A DNA stretch of 44,451 nt, taken from assembly GCA_944323445.1 (NCBI GenBank), contig CALUSM010000022.1, positions 1 through 44,451 of the forward strand, written 5' to 3'. The stretch comes from an uncultured Bacteroidales bacterium (GTDB taxonomy: Bacteria; Bacteroidota; Bacteroidia; Bacteroidales; UBA932). Positions 31,661 through 40,623 of this stretch are shown one piece after another. Made by a program: the position numbers and the translations under genes. Each line of letters starts with the position of its first letter. Within the stretch, counting starts at the first letter, position 1. The notes under the pieces were generated by a model. That model made no database searches. It was given only the letters and a program-made list of their open reading frames with translations, and was not told where the DNA came from.

Positions 31661-33634
31661 TTACTTTCTTTTCAGGACTATGGCCGACCTGCTTGGCAGG
31701 TAAAGGGAAAGTGTGTCACAGTCGTTATCCCGCACGGTAAAATGAGCCGTGCCCTCATCATTCCGGCCGAAACCTCCGAATGCAGACGCATCTGTATCAA
31801 GAACTTGCCTGTATTCTCCTGCCGGTGCCCGGAACTTGAAGTCTGCCACCGACTCAGAGGGGTGGAAATTGAGCGCAAAGATAAAACATCCTCTTGCAAA
31901 AATCAAAACTTTTCGGGCCTCGTCCACGTAAAGTTGCTCCGGACGCACGGCCAGGATGCTGTTTTCTGCAAAAAGGTGTATCATCGCACAGTCAAACGCC
32001 CTTAGATCGCCGTAGCGCAGGTCCGGATTGTCGCACAGGGACCACTGGCGGCGGGCATAGAAATAGGACCAGCCGTTGCCCTCGCGGGGAAAATCGATCC
32101 ACTCGGGGTGTCCGAACTCGTTGCCCATGAAATTGAGGTAGCCGTCCCCGGCGGTGGCGATGGTCACCAGGCGGATCATCTTGTGCAGGGCCATGCCGCG
32201 CTCCACCGTCAGATTCTGCGAAGTCTTGCTCATGGCCGTGTACATCTCCTTGTCCATCAGACGGAAGATGATCGTCTTGTCGCCCACCAGGGCCTGATCG
32301 TGACACTCCGCGTATGAAATCGTCCGCTCGTCCGCCCTCTTATTGGTCAGCTCGTAGTATATCCCGCCCATGCTCCAGTCCTCGTCCTTGAGTTCCTTTA
32401 TCCACTTAATCCAGTGGTCGGCGATACCCATGCTCAGGCGGAAGTCGAAGCCGATGCCGCCTACACCTACCGGAGCCGCCAGACCGGGCATGCCGCTGAC
32501 GTCCTCAGCAATAGTGATGGCCTTGGGATTTATCTCCTTTATCATCATGTTTGCCAGGCCGAGATAGAGCAGGGCGTCCTCGTCCTGATTGCCGTCGAAA
32601 TAGCAGGAATAGTCCGTAAAGTCCTTGCCAAGGCCGTGATCCAGATATATCATGCTGGTCACCCCGTCGAAGCGGAAGCCGTCGATACGGTATTCTTCCA
32701 TCCAGAACTTGATGTTCGAGAGCAGGAAATGGACCGTTGAGGGCTTGCCGTAGTTGAAGCACCTCGAGCCCCAGGCCGGATGCCGTCCTCTGGCACCCGC
32801 GTGACAGTAGAGGTATTCGGTGCCGTCGAGCATGCCGAGGCCCTCCACCTCATTGTCCACCGCATGCGAGTGCACCAGGTCCATGACCACCGCGATGCCC
32901 ATCCCGTGCGCTTCGTCCACCAGGGCCTTGAACTCCTCCGGAGTACCGAAACGGGAGCTGAGGGCAAAGAAGTTCGACACCTGATAGCCGAAGGAGCCGT
33001 AGTAGGGATGTTCTTGAAGGGCCATGATCTGCAGGGTGTTGTACCCGAGGTCGCGGATGCGCGGCAGCACGTTCTGACGGAACTCGTCGAACGAGGCGAC
33101 TTTCTCCTCCTCCGAGCTCATGCCGATGTGGGCCTCATAGATGAGTGGAAATTGATTGTGCGGGACGAAACGGGTGTGCCGCCAGCGGTATTTCTTAGGC
33201 GGAAGCCAGACCTGGGCGGAGAAAATCTTTGTATCGGGATCCTGGACACAGCGTGTGGCATAGGCCGGAAGCCGCTCGCCGCTGCCGCCGTTCCACTCCA
33301 CCAGCCATTTGAACAGAGAGCCGTGGGGCACCTCCGCTGCCGGAAGGCGGAGCTCCCAGTTACCGCCTCCAACGGAGTTCAGCCGGTATCTCTCATCTTT
33401 CCGCCAGCCGTTGAAATCCCCGATGAGGTATATCGCCGTGGCGTTCGGAGCCCACTCCCTGAAGACCACCTCCTTCTTGTCGGAGTGCACTCCGTAGTAC
33501 AGATGATTGTTCACTGCATCTGAGAGCCTGCGGCCGTATCCGGCCAGCTCCTGTTTTCTGATTACCAGCTCCCTGTAGCGTTTTTCAATCTGGCCCCGGT
33601 AGGGCATCAGATATGGATCCTTATCGAATATCAT
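31661..33634 (-). CDS. glgB: 1,4-alpha-glucan branching enzyme
   Basis: A 657-residue GH13 enzyme that makes alpha-1,6 branches in glycogen. A CBM48 domain covers about residues 45-130 (EWAPNATAIYLIGDFNGW). The GH13 regions follow: VVMDLVHSHAVDN, GFRFDGVTSM with the nucleophile Asp, TIAEDVSGMP with the acid/base Glu, and SYAECHDQALVGDK. The sequence resembles the eukaryotic-type branching enzymes more than E. coli GlgB, as is usual in Bacteroidota. It lies 27 bp after xseB and starts the glycogen gene set. Confidence 0.94.
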   Translation of the reverse strand: MIFDKDPYLMPYRGQIEKRYRELVIRKQELAGYGRRLSDAVNNHLYYGVHSDKKEVVFREWAPNATAIYLIGDFNGWRKDERYRLNSVGGGNWELRLPAAEVPHGSLFKWLVEWNGGSGERLPAYATRCVQDPDTKIFSAQVWLPPKKYRWRHTRFVPHNQFPLIYEAHIGMSSEEEKVASFDEFRQNVLPRIRDLGYNTLQIMALQEHPYYGSFGYQVSNFFALSSRFGTPEEFKALVDEAHGMGIAVVMDLVHSHAVDNEVEGLGMLDGTEYLYCHAGARGRHPAWGSRCFNYGKPSTVHFLLSNIKFWMEEYRIDGFRFDGVTSMIYLDHGLGKDFTDYSCYFDGNQDEDALLYLGLANMMIKEINPKAITIAEDVSGMPGLAAPVGVGGIGFDFRLSMGIADHWIKWIKELKDEDWSMGGIYYELTNKRADERTISYAECHDQALVGDKTIIFRLMDKEMYTAMSKTSQNLTVERGMALHKMIRLVTIATAGDGYLNFMGNEFGHPEWIDFPREGNGWSYFYARRQWSLCDNPDLRYGDLRAFDCAMIHLFAENSILAVRPEQLYVDEARKVLIFARGCFIFALNFHPSESVADFKFRAPAGEYRQVLDTDASAFGGFGRNDEGTAHFTVRDNDCDTLSLYLPSRSAIVLKRK

Positions 33635-33661
33635 AACCGTTATTTTTAATGTTTCACCTGA

Positions 33662-33871
33662 CTATTGTTCTTCATCGAGTATTTTCCCGATACTTTCCTC
33701 GCTCTCCTTCAGCATCTTCCGGCAGTAAGTCAGCAGTTCCGCCGCCTCCTTCACCTTCGCGGGGATATCCCCCACCGCCGTCTGCGGATCCTCGATCTGA
33801 GCCACTATCTTCTCCAGACGCCCGAGCGCCTCCTCATATTTCATTTTTCCCATTTCAGCCATATTCTGCAT
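33662..33871 (-). CDS. xseB: Exodeoxyribonuclease VII small subunit
   Basis: A 69-residue XseB with the family motif KYEEALGRLEKIVAQIED near the N terminus and helices ending ESEESIGKIL. It binds XseA to form the single-strand-specific nuclease. It lies 51 bp after xseA. The first Met shown (33871) is followed by MAEMGKMKYEEA, so residues 4 and 7 are possible starts. Confidence 0.92.
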   Translation of the reverse strand: MQNMAEMGKMKYEEALGRLEKIVAQIEDPQTAVGDIPAKVKEAAELLTYCRKMLKESEESIGKILDEEQ

Positions 33872-33922
33872 AATTTAAAACATCGTTGCAATTTACAAAA
33901 AAATCCGATACCGCGCAAGCCC

Positions 33923-35245
33923 CTACCCCTGATTCACGGATTCGACGAGGCAACGGGCGGAGCCGTCGCGCAGGAGAAGGTCGAGGCGGTCGCCGGGGGT
34001 GAGGTCGGCGGCGGACTCGACCGGGCGGCTGTCGCGGAGGACGTAGGCGCTGCCGGGACGGAGCATGGCCACGGGGTCGCCCTTGCGGACACGGAGCTCC
34101 AGCATGTCGAGCTTGCCTGACTCGGCTTTCAGACGCAGGGCGGTACCGCTCTTAACCCGCATCCACAGGATGTTAAGGGCGTTCTGTTCATTGCCGGAAC
34201 GGAGAGTCACACCCTTCCGCATACGCATCAGAAACATGTCCATCCGGTTGCGTTCAAGGCGGCAGCGCATCTCGGTGCCTGAACCCAGGCGGCGGGCGGT
34301 CTGCTCGAGCCGCTGGCGCATACCGTCGAGCCTGAGCGTGACCGAGGAGCGCAGCCGGTCACTCAAAGCGGTCAGAGAGGCGTCCTCCTCCACGAAGGCA
34401 TTCACTATCAGGTCGGCGAGGGCGGTAGGTGTCTTGACCGAGCGGGCGGCCACCATGTCGCATATATGCGTGTCGCGCTCGTGTCCCACGGCCACCATCA
34501 CCGGCAGCGGGAACTGGGCGATATTCACGGCCAGGTCGTAGTCGTCGAAGCAGACCAGATCGGCCACTGCCCCGCCTCCGCGCAGCAGCAGCACCGCGTC
34601 ATACACCTCCCCGGCCTCCACATCGGCCATTACCGCATCCAGGGCGGCTATGATGCCGCCGGGTGCTGTCGGTCCCTGCATCGGAGCCTGATACAGACGG
34701 GTATAGAACTTGAAGCCGTAACCGTTGTCGTAGAGATGGTGCATGAAATCCCCGTAGCCCGCCGCCGTCTCAGAAGTGATCAGGGCGAAGCGCCTGGGCA
34801 GCCGGGGCAGCGGCAGGGTACTGTTCATGTCCAGCATACCCTCCTTGCGCAGCCTCTCCAGGGTCCGCTGCCGTGCCAGTTCCACCTCTCCGAGCGTGAA
34901 AGCCGGGTCGATATCCTCGATGCTCAGGCTCATCCCGTAGACCTCCGAATACTGCACCCTCACCTGCACCAGCACCGTCATTCCGACTTCCAGCCGACGA
35001 CCCGTCCCCTGATAGAAGGCCGCCTCGACCAGAGACCGCCTCGACCTCCAGATGACCGCCTGGACCTTCGCGCTGAACAGATCCCGCCCGGAACCCTTCT
35101 CCACCAGTTCCAGATAGCAGTGCCCGTTATTGTGCATTTTCATATCATGGATTTCCGCCCGCACCCATACCGGAGCGGGGAAATTGTCCGCCACAGCCCC
35201 ACGTATCCTCTGCAGCAGCCGGGTCAATGTGATGTATTCCTGCAT
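33923..35245 (-). CDS. xseA: Exodeoxyribonuclease VII large subunit
   Basis: XseA, about 440 residues, the catalytic subunit of exonuclease VII. An OB-fold domain (VWVRAEIHDMKMHNNGHCYLEL) opens the protein. The catalytic domain has FALITSETAAGYGDFMHH, LLRGGGAVADL and VGHERDTHICD, and a coiled coil with repeated LRSGNEQNALNILWMRV-type units precedes the C-terminal tail. The frame is open from 35290, but a TAAATTTG promoter box at 35279-35286 overlaps that start, so I prefer MQEYITL at 35245; 35263 (MINRQ) is also possible. It is divergent from ysxC. Confidence 0.92.
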   Translation of the reverse strand: MQEYITLTRLLQRIRGAVADNFPAPVWVRAEIHDMKMHNNGHCYLELVEKGSGRDLFSAKVQAVIWRSRRSLVEAAFYQGTGRRLEVGMTVLVQVRVQYSEVYGMSLSIEDIDPAFTLGEVELARQRTLERLRKEGMLDMNSTLPLPRLPRRFALITSETAAGYGDFMHHLYDNGYGFKFYTRLYQAPMQGPTAPGGIIAALDAVMADVEAGEVYDAVLLLRGGGAVADLVCFDDYDLAVNIAQFPLPVMVAVGHERDTHICDMVAARSVKTPTALADLIVNAFVEEDASLTALSDRLRSSVTLRLDGMRQRLEQTARRLGSGTEMRCRLERNRMDMFLMRMRKGVTLRSGNEQNALNILWMRVKSGTALRLKAESGKLDMLELRVRKGDPVAMLRPGSAYVLRDSRPVESAADLTPGDRLDLLLRDGSARCLVESVNQG

Positions 35246-35278
35246 ATTCTGACGATTTATCATTTTACATACGCAGAA

Positions 35279-35286
35279 CAAATTTA
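35279..35286 (-). promoter_or_regulatory. -7 box for xseA
   Basis: The minus strand reads TAAATTTG, an exact TAnnTTTG match. It lies upstream of both likely xseA starts and rules against the longest reading frame. No -33 TTTG is obvious. Confidence 0.5.
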
Positions 35287-35318
35287 GCACAAATCCGCGA
35301 ACGGTATGGAAAATTTGC

Positions 35319-35326
35319 TACTTTTG
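35319..35326 (+). promoter_or_regulatory. -7 box for ysxC operon
   Basis: TACTTTTG fits TAnnTTTG 16 bp before the ysxC ATG. The longer context TTTGCTACTTTTG (35314-35326) is identical to the one before rlmH (40106-40118). Confidence 0.65.
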
Positions 35327-35342
35327 CCGTTTTAAATAAGGT

Positions 35343-35963
35343 ATGATAATCAAGACGGCCATATTCCAGGGAAGCAGCACCAACGTGACTCAGAAACCGA
35401 AGCTGAGAGCGCCCGAGTACGCCTTCATAGGACGTTCCAACGTGGGCAAGTCCTCGCTTATCAACATGCTGTGCGGCCGCAAGGACCTGGCCAAGACCTC
35501 GTCCATGCCCGGCAAGACGATACTGGTCAACCATTTTCTCATCAACGGGAAGTGGTACCTGGTGGACCTGCCCGGCTACGGCTTCGCAAAGGCCTCGAAA
35601 AAGGCGCAGGCCACCCTGAAAGCCATGATAGAGGACTACGTCAGCCACTCGGAGGAGCTCGCACGGCTCTTCATCCTGCTGGACTCCAGGCACGAGCTGC
35701 AGGAGATAGACCGCAGCTTCATCACCGCGGTGGCAGGAGCCGGCATCCCCTTCACCGTCATCCTGACCAAGTGCGACAAGCTCTCGAAATCGGCCCTGGA
35801 CCGCAGTCTGGACTACATGATCCGCACTATCGGCACCATACAGCCTGACGTGACCGTCATCCCCGCCTCATCCGAGAAACGCATCGGCAAGGAGGCCATC
35901 CTGGACGTGATAGACGCCGACCTGAAGGGAGCAGCGGCAGAAACAACCGAAGACAAACGATAA
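35343..35963 (+). CDS. ysxC: Ribosome biogenesis GTPase YsxC/EngB
   Basis: A 206-residue GTPase needed for large ribosomal subunit assembly. The motifs are clear: G1 GRSNVGKSSLIN, G3 DLPGYGFAKAS, G4 TKCDK and the G5 region VIPASSEK. It is the first gene of a plus-strand operon with prs, nadE, a small membrane protein and der, all separated by 15 bp or less or overlapping. It is divergent from xseA. Confidence 0.96.
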   Translation: MIIKTAIFQGSSTNVTQKPKLRAPEYAFIGRSNVGKSSLINMLCGRKDLAKTSSMPGKTILVNHFLINGKWYLVDLPGYGFAKASKKAQATLKAMIEDYVSHSEELARLFILLDSRHELQEIDRSFITAVAGAGIPFTVILTKCDKLSKSALDRSLDYMIRTIGTIQPDVTVIPASSEKRIGKEAILDVIDADLKGAAAETTEDKR

Positions 35964-35975
35964 AATACTGACCAT

Positions 35976-36938
35976 ATGAATCACACCACAACCCACACAC
36001 ACGGTATCAAGATCTTCTCCTGCAGAGGATCCCGTTATCTGGCCGAGAAGATAGCAAAGTCCCTCGGACTCGACCTCGGCGCATCCATCGTAACAGACTT
36101 CAGCGACGGCGAGTTCCAGCCCGCCTTCAACGAATCCGTCCGCGGAACCACTACCTTCATCGTGCAGTCCACCTTCCCTCCCCTGGACAACCTCTTCGAG
36201 CTCCTGCTCATGATCGACGCCGCCCGCCGCGCATCGGCCTACAAGGTCATCGCCGTCATCCCCTACTTCGGATGGGCCCGCCAGGACCGCAAGGACCGTC
36301 CCAGAGTATCCATCGGAGCCAAGCTGGTGGCCAATCTCCTCGTAGCCGCCGGCTGCGACAGGGTCATCACCACCGACCTGCACGCCGACCAGATCCAGGG
36401 CTTCTTCGATTTCCCGGTAGACCACATATACGCCAGCACCATCTTCATGCCCTACCTGCGCGACATGCAGCTGGAGAACCTCTCCATCGCCGCACCCGAC
36501 ATGGGAGGCGCCAAGAGAGCCAACAACTACTCCCGCGTGCTCGGCTGCCCCATGATCATCTGCCACAAGTCGCGTGAAAGGCCCAACGTCGTAGGCTCAA
36601 TGACAGCCATCGGTGACGTCGAGGGCCGCAACATCGTCATCATCGACGACATGATCGACACCGCCGGCACCATCACCAAGGCCGCCGACATGCTCATGGA
36701 GAAAGGCGCCCTCAGCGTCAGGGCCATGGCCACCCATCCCGTATTCTCCGGCCAGGCCTACGAGCGCATCAACAAGTCCGCCCTTCAGGAAGTGGTCGTA
36801 ACCGACACCATCCCCCTGAGAGCCCCGGCCGGCACCGACCTGTCGAAATTCACCGTCCTCTCCGTAGCCGACATGTTCGCCGAGGTTATCGACCGCATCT
36901 ACAACTACAAGTCCATCAGCGATGCATTCGGGTTCTAA
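35976..36938 (+). CDS. prs: Ribose-phosphate pyrophosphokinase
   Basis: Prs makes PRPP from ribose 5-phosphate and ATP. The 320 residues include FSDGEFQPAFNESVRG, the ATP-binding flag region PYFGWARQDRKD, TTDLHADQIQGFF, and the PRPP-binding loop VIIDDMIDTAGTI. A short His/Thr-rich N terminus (MNHTTTHTHG) precedes the fold. It overlaps nadE by 17 bp. Pairing of PRPP and NAD synthesis in one operon is metabolically sensible. Confidence 0.96.
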   Translation: MNHTTTHTHGIKIFSCRGSRYLAEKIAKSLGLDLGASIVTDFSDGEFQPAFNESVRGTTTFIVQSTFPPLDNLFELLLMIDAARRASAYKVIAVIPYFGWARQDRKDRPRVSIGAKLVANLLVAAGCDRVITTDLHADQIQGFFDFPVDHIYASTIFMPYLRDMQLENLSIAAPDMGGAKRANNYSRVLGCPMIICHKSRERPNVVGSMTAIGDVEGRNIVIIDDMIDTAGTITKAADMLMEKGALSVRAMATHPVFSGQAYERINKSALQEVVVTDTIPLRAPAGTDLSKFTVLSVADMFAEVIDRIYNYKSISDAFGF

Positions 36939-37770
36939 CATCGGGGACGTACACAGCCGCATCATCCGCACCATCCGGGACTTCTTCGCTCAGGCGGGGA
37001 TGTCCCGGGCCGTGCTGGGTCTCTCCGGGGGCCTGGACTCGGCGGTAGTGGCGGCTTTAGCCACCGAGGCCCTGGGCAAGGACAATGTCACCGGCATCCT
37101 CATGCCCTCCTCCTGGTCCACCGTCCACTCCGTCAATGACGCGGTGACCCTGGCCGACAATCTCGGAATCAAATACCACATCGTCCCCATCAGCGCCGTC
37201 TACGACCGGTTCATGAAGGAGGCCGAGCCTCTCTTCGAGGGGGACTTCCACTGGGACACCACCCAGGAGAATCTCCAGGCCCGCATCCGCGGCACCATCC
37301 TGATGCTCTACTCCAACCGGCACAGGGCCCTGCTCCTGAACACCACCAACAAGAGCGAGCTCTCGATGGGCTACGGCACCCTCTACGGCGACCTCTGCGG
37401 CGCACTGATGGTCATCGCCGACCTCTACAAGACCGAGGTCTACGAGATGGCCGCCTGGATCAACCGCGACGGCGAGGTCATCCCCTCCTCGACCATCACC
37501 AAGGCCCCCTCGGCCGAGCTCAAGGAGGGCCAGAAGGACACCGACTCCCTCCCGCCCTACGACGTCCTGGACCCCGTACTTTACCGCTTGAACGAAGGCG
37601 GCTGCAGCGCGGAACAGATTTTGCAGGAAGGAGCGGACAAGGGGCTCGTGGACAGAATCCTCCGGCTCCGCAAGGCCGCGGCCTTCAAGGCCCACCAGCT
37701 GGCCCCCATGATACGGCTGAGCACCGTCCCTCTCCTGGACAGGAGCAAATGGGTAGAGCCGGCGGAATAA
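36922..37770 (+). CDS. nadE: NAD+ synthetase
   Basis: A 282-residue NAD synthetase that amidates deamido-NAD. The ATP pyrophosphatase P-loop is GLSGGLDSAVVAA near residues 33-45. NTTNKSELSMGYGTLYGD is the conserved deamido-NAD site, and KAPSAEL is present. No glutaminase domain is attached, so it probably uses ammonia, although its sequence resembles the synthetase part of glutamine-dependent enzymes. It overlaps prs by 17 bp. Confidence 0.94.
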   Translation: MHSGSNIGDVHSRIIRTIRDFFAQAGMSRAVLGLSGGLDSAVVAALATEALGKDNVTGILMPSSWSTVHSVNDAVTLADNLGIKYHIVPISAVYDRFMKEAEPLFEGDFHWDTTQENLQARIRGTILMLYSNRHRALLLNTTNKSELSMGYGTLYGDLCGALMVIADLYKTEVYEMAAWINRDGEVIPSSTITKAPSAELKEGQKDTDSLPPYDVLDPVLYRLNEGGCSAEQILQEGADKGLVDRILRLRKAAAFKAHQLAPMIRLSTVPLLDRSKWVEPAE

Positions 37771-37785
37771 ATAATATTAGGTACA

Positions 37786-38061
37786 ATGGAAATTCTAATC
37801 GCAGCAATCATCTTCGTAGGCCTCGCGGTCCTAATCATGTGCTTCAACATCATCTTCCGTAACAAGCCCTTCCCCGACAGTGAGATAGGGCACAGCAAGG
37901 AGCTCCGCAAGCGGGGTATCGTCTGCGCCAAGGAGGAGGAGATGAAGCTCTGGGGCCCCAAGCGGGGAGGCGCCGCCACCTGCGACGGGGCATCCTGCTC
38001 GGACTGCGGCCTCAACGCCCTGGGCAGCTGCGACCACCATCCTGCAGAACAGAAGAAATAG
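37786..38061 (+). CDS. Small Cys-rich membrane protein
   Basis: A 91-residue protein of unknown function. One N-terminal membrane segment ([20 protein letters not shown]) is followed by [22 protein letters not shown], then a C-terminal cysteine cluster (C at 47, and [10 protein letters not shown] with a final Cys before DHH). The cluster could bind a metal or iron-sulphur centre; this is inferred from spacing alone. It lies between nadE and der with gaps of 15 and 13 bp, so it is surely co-transcribed with them. Confidence 0.75.
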   Translation: MEILIAAIIFVGLAVLIMCFNIIFRNKPFPDSEIGHSKELRKRGIVCAKEEEMKLWGPKRGGAATCDGASCSDCGLNALGSCDHHPAEQKK

Positions 38062-38074
38062 AACAAGAAAGAGT

Positions 38075-39385
38075 ATGAGTTTAGTAGCCATAGTAGGACG
38101 ACCCAACGTAGGTAAATCGACCCTTTTCAACCGCCTTGTAGGCATGCGCCAGGCCATCGTCGACGAGACGGCCGGAGTCACCCGCGACCGCCATTACGGT
38201 CAGTGCGAGTGGTGCGGCACCACCTTCTCGGTAGTGGATACCGGCGGATACACCTCCAACTCGGAGGACGTCTTCGAGGAAGAGATCCGCAAACAGGTGA
38301 TGATAGCCATCGAGGAGGCCGACGTTATCCTCTTCCTGGTGGAGGTAGGCACCGGCATCACCGACTTCGACGAGGAGATAGCCGACATCCTGCGCCGCAG
38401 CGCCAAGCCCGTCCTGCTGGTGGTCAACAAGGTGGACAACGCCGAGAAACGCTTCGACTCATACCAGTTCTACTCCCTGGGACTGGGCGATCCCTGGGAC
38501 ATCTCCTCGGCCAACGGCAGCGGCACCGGAGACATGCTCGACAAGCTCGTCTCCATGCTCCCGGCCGACAAGGCAGTGGAAGACCCGCACGCCGGAGTTC
38601 CCCGCATCGCCATCGTAGGACGGCCCAACGCCGGCAAGTCATCCATCACCAACGCCTTCCTCGGGGAGGAGCGCAACATCGTCACCCCCGTAGCCGGCAC
38701 CACCCGCGACGCAGTGGAGTCTTACTACAACAAGTTCGGCCACGAGTTCATCCTCGTCGACACCGCCGGCCTCCGCAAGAAGACCAAGGTCAGCGAGGAC
38801 CTGGAGTTCTACTCCGTGATGAGGGCCATCCGCGCCATCGAGCACTCGGACGTCTGCATCCTGATGATAGACGCCCAGTACGGAGTCGAGGCCCAGGACA
38901 TGGCCATCTTCAACCTCATCCTCAAGAACAGCAAGGGCTGCGTAGTGGCCGTCAACAAGTGGGACCTCATAGAGAACAAGACCAACAACACCATGAAGGA
39001 ATACGCCGAGTCCATCCGCAAGCGGCTCGCCCCCTTCAGCGACATCCCGGTCATATTCACGTCGGTAATCAAGAAACAGAGAATCCTCGACGTGCTGGAC
39101 GCTGCCGCCAAGGTATGGTCCAGCTACTCCCAGAAGATACCCACCTCCACCCTCAACGAGGTCATGCTCGAGGAGATCGAGAACTATCCTCCCCCCTCGA
39201 CCAAGGGCAAGTTCATCAAGATCAAGTACGTCACACAGCTGCCTACGCCCTGTCCCTCATTTGCGTTCTTCTGCAATCTACCGCAGTACATCGGAGCACC
39301 GTACAAGCGCTACTTGGAGAATAAGCTGCGCTCGCACTTCGACTTCACCGGCTGTCCCATCCGCATCTTCATGCGCCAAAAATAG
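38075..39385 (+). CDS. der: Ribosome biogenesis GTPase Der (EngA)
   Basis: A 436-residue double GTPase that acts in 50S subunit maturation. The first domain has [17 protein letters not shown] and NKVDN. The second has [20 protein letters not shown] and NKWDL. A KH-like C-terminal domain ends the protein ([19 protein letters not shown]). The length is standard. It is the last gene of the ysxC operon, and a large palindromic region follows. Confidence 0.97.
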   Translation: MSLVAIVGRPNVGKSTLFNRLVGMRQAIVDETAGVTRDRHYGQCEWCGTTFSVVDTGGYTSNSEDVFEEEIRKQVMIAIEEADVILFLVEVGTGITDFDEEIADILRRSAKPVLLVVNKVDNAEKRFDSYQFYSLGLGDPWDISSANGSGTGDMLDKLVSMLPADKAVEDPHAGVPRIAIVGRPNAGKSSITNAFLGEERNIVTPVAGTTRDAVESYYNKFGHEFILVDTAGLRKKTKVSEDLEFYSVMRAIRAIEHSDVCILMIDAQYGVEAQDMAIFNLILKNSKGCVVAVNKWDLIENKTNNTMKEYAESIRKRLAPFSDIPVIFTSVIKKQRILDVLDAAAKVWSSYSQKIPTSTLNEVMLEEIENYPPPSTKGKFIKIKYVTQLPTPCPSFAFFCNLPQYIGAPYKRYLENKLRSHFDFTGCPIRIFMRQK

Positions 39386-39444
39386 TCGGTGCGTCATAGC
39401 GGGCGATCTGCTGCACCTCCCTTTTCGCATTCTAACCTCTTCCA

Positions 39445-39478
39445 CAACGGCAGCATTTCCCGTGTTTTCCTGCCGTTG
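39445..39478. other. Inverted repeat downstream of der
   Basis: CAACGGCAG (39445-39453) and CTGCCGTTG (39470-39478) are perfect complements with a 16-nt loop, followed by a small GGTAC/GTACC palindrome. There is no T-run on either side, so it is not a standard intrinsic terminator, but it lies 60 bp after der and may mark its 3' end. Confidence 0.45.
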
Positions 39479-39496
39479 CGGTACAGTGTACCTATC

Positions 39497-39628
39497 GTAG
39501 TAAACGCTTCAGAGCGGGTAAAATGCAAGGCGTCAAGGTTCGCGGCGAGGGAGTTTACTGAGCGTAAATGACCGAGCCGCGATACCGCAGACAACGCCGC
39601 AGTTTGCCCGCTATGAAGCGTTTACTAC
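39497..39628. repeat. 132-bp imperfect palindromic element
   Basis: The 22-bp outer arms, GTAGTAAACGCTTCAGAGCG... (39497-39518) and its complement at 39607-39628, match at 21 positions. Inside lie further matched pairs: GGCGTC with GAC..CGCC, CGCGGC with GCCGCG, and a central TTTAC/GTAAA. The whole segment can fold into one long hairpin. The right arm includes the stop codon of the DUF4783 gene. It looks like a dispersed palindromic or MITE-like intergenic element and may also block transcription from both sides. Confidence 0.8.
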
Positions 39629-40047
39629 TGTTTTTCGATTTTGAGCTGCTCGATATAGTTTCCGGCATCGTTGGTCTTGACGAGAATCGTGACCGTAAAG
39701 ATATTGCCGCCGCTGTCCAGATTGCCTACGGCATACTCCATAGGATAGGTACCGCTCTTGTAGACTATCTCGAAGTTGCGCGGAGTATAGTTGGTGAAGA
39801 AGTTGCGGATAATCTGCCGGGCCTGGGAACGGCTGCAGTTGGAGACCGTACCCATTACATTGACCTGAAGGTTGTCCGCAAACCAGGCAGCCAGACACTC
39901 CGCATCACCGCGTTGAAGATACTTGGCGATAGGAACGAAAACACTGCAGTCCTCTCCGCTGTCCGCAGTCAGGCGCACCATGTTCTGCGCCTTTGCCGAG
40001 AGCGGGAAAAGAGACAGTAGTCCAAGTATTAAAACCAACCTGTTCAT
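39625..40047 (-). CDS. DUF4783 secreted protein
   Basis: A 140-residue protein from the ATG at 40047, with a signal peptide MNRLVLILGLLSLFPLSAKAQ. The mature part has the cystatin/NTF2-like pattern of DUF4783 proteins (VFVPIAKYLQRGDAECLAAWF, ARQIIRNFFTNYTPRNFEIVYKSG). The frame is open to 40080, but the signal peptide favours 40047. The function is unknown in the family. The stop codon lies inside the right arm of a palindromic element. It is divergent from rlmH. Confidence 0.85.
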   Translation of the reverse strand: MNRLVLILGLLSLFPLSAKAQNMVRLTADSGEDCSVFVPIAKYLQRGDAECLAAWFADNLQVNVMGTVSNCSRSQARQIIRNFFTNYTPRNFEIVYKSGTYPMEYAVGNLDSGGNIFTVTILVKTNDAGNYIEQLKIEKQ

Positions 40048-40110
40048 CGTTTTGTTCCTTTTTTGTTGACCTATCAGCAAAATTCAGGCCAATAGTGATA
40101 CAATTTTTGC

Positions 40111-40118
40111 TACTTTTG
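40111..40118 (+). promoter_or_regulatory. -7 box for rlmH
   Basis: TACTTTTG (TAnnTTTG) lies 20 bp before the rlmH ATG at 40139, inside TTTGCTACTTTTG, identical to the ysxC promoter core. It excludes the longer open frame that starts at 40118. Confidence 0.65.
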
Positions 40119-40138
40119 TGTGCAAATACAACTACGCA

Positions 40139-40612
40139 ATGAAAATCACCCTGATAACAGTAGGTAAAACCACCTTTGATTTCGTCAAGGAAGGGATGGC
40201 CATGTACGAAAAACGCATAGGCCGCTACCTCAGCTATACCAGGGTGGAGATTCCGGCTCTGAACGGAACGGCATCCCTGTCACCCGAAGAGATCAAGGAG
40301 AAGGAGGGCGCGCTCATACTCAAGAAACTCAAGGAAGGAGACAAGGTGATTCTTCTCGACGAGAAAGGCAGAAGGTTCTCCTCCACATCATGGGCCGCAT
40401 ACCTGGGCCATCTCCTGGACACCGGATGCAGAAGCCTGGTGTTCGTGGTCGGGGGAGCCTACGGATTCTCTCCGAAAGTGAGGGCCGCGGCATCCGAGAC
40501 CCTCTCGCTGTCTGACATGACCTTCTCGCACCAGATTATCCGTCTCTTTTTCACTGAACAGCTGTACCGCGCCATGACTATCCTGCGCGGAGAACCGTAC
40601 CACAACGAATAA
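40139..40612 (+). CDS. rlmH: 23S rRNA pseudouridine-1915 N3-methyltransferase
   Basis: RlmH, 157 residues, is a SPOUT methyltransferase for pseudouridine 1915 in 23S rRNA. From MKITLITVGK the sequence shows LLDEKGRRFSS, the SAM-binding knot FVVGGAYGFSP, and the C-terminal SLSDMTFSHQIIRLFFTEQLYRA ending GEPYHNE. All are characteristic. The start at 40139 is set by the family N terminus and the promoter box. It is followed after 11 bp by the sensor kinase gene. Confidence 0.96.
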   Translation: MKITLITVGKTTFDFVKEGMAMYEKRIGRYLSYTRVEIPALNGTASLSPEEIKEKEGALILKKLKEGDKVILLDEKGRRFSSTSWAAYLGHLLDTGCRSLVFVVGGAYGFSPKVRAAASETLSLSDMTFSHQIIRLFFTEQLYRAMTILRGEPYHNE

Positions 40613-40623
40613 CACTTCCAGGC

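Noticed and set aside
37786-38061. NqrM-like assembly factor
   Set aside because: It shares a membrane anchor and Cys cluster, but the spacing and flanking sequence do not match what I know of NqrM, and no Nqr genes are present.
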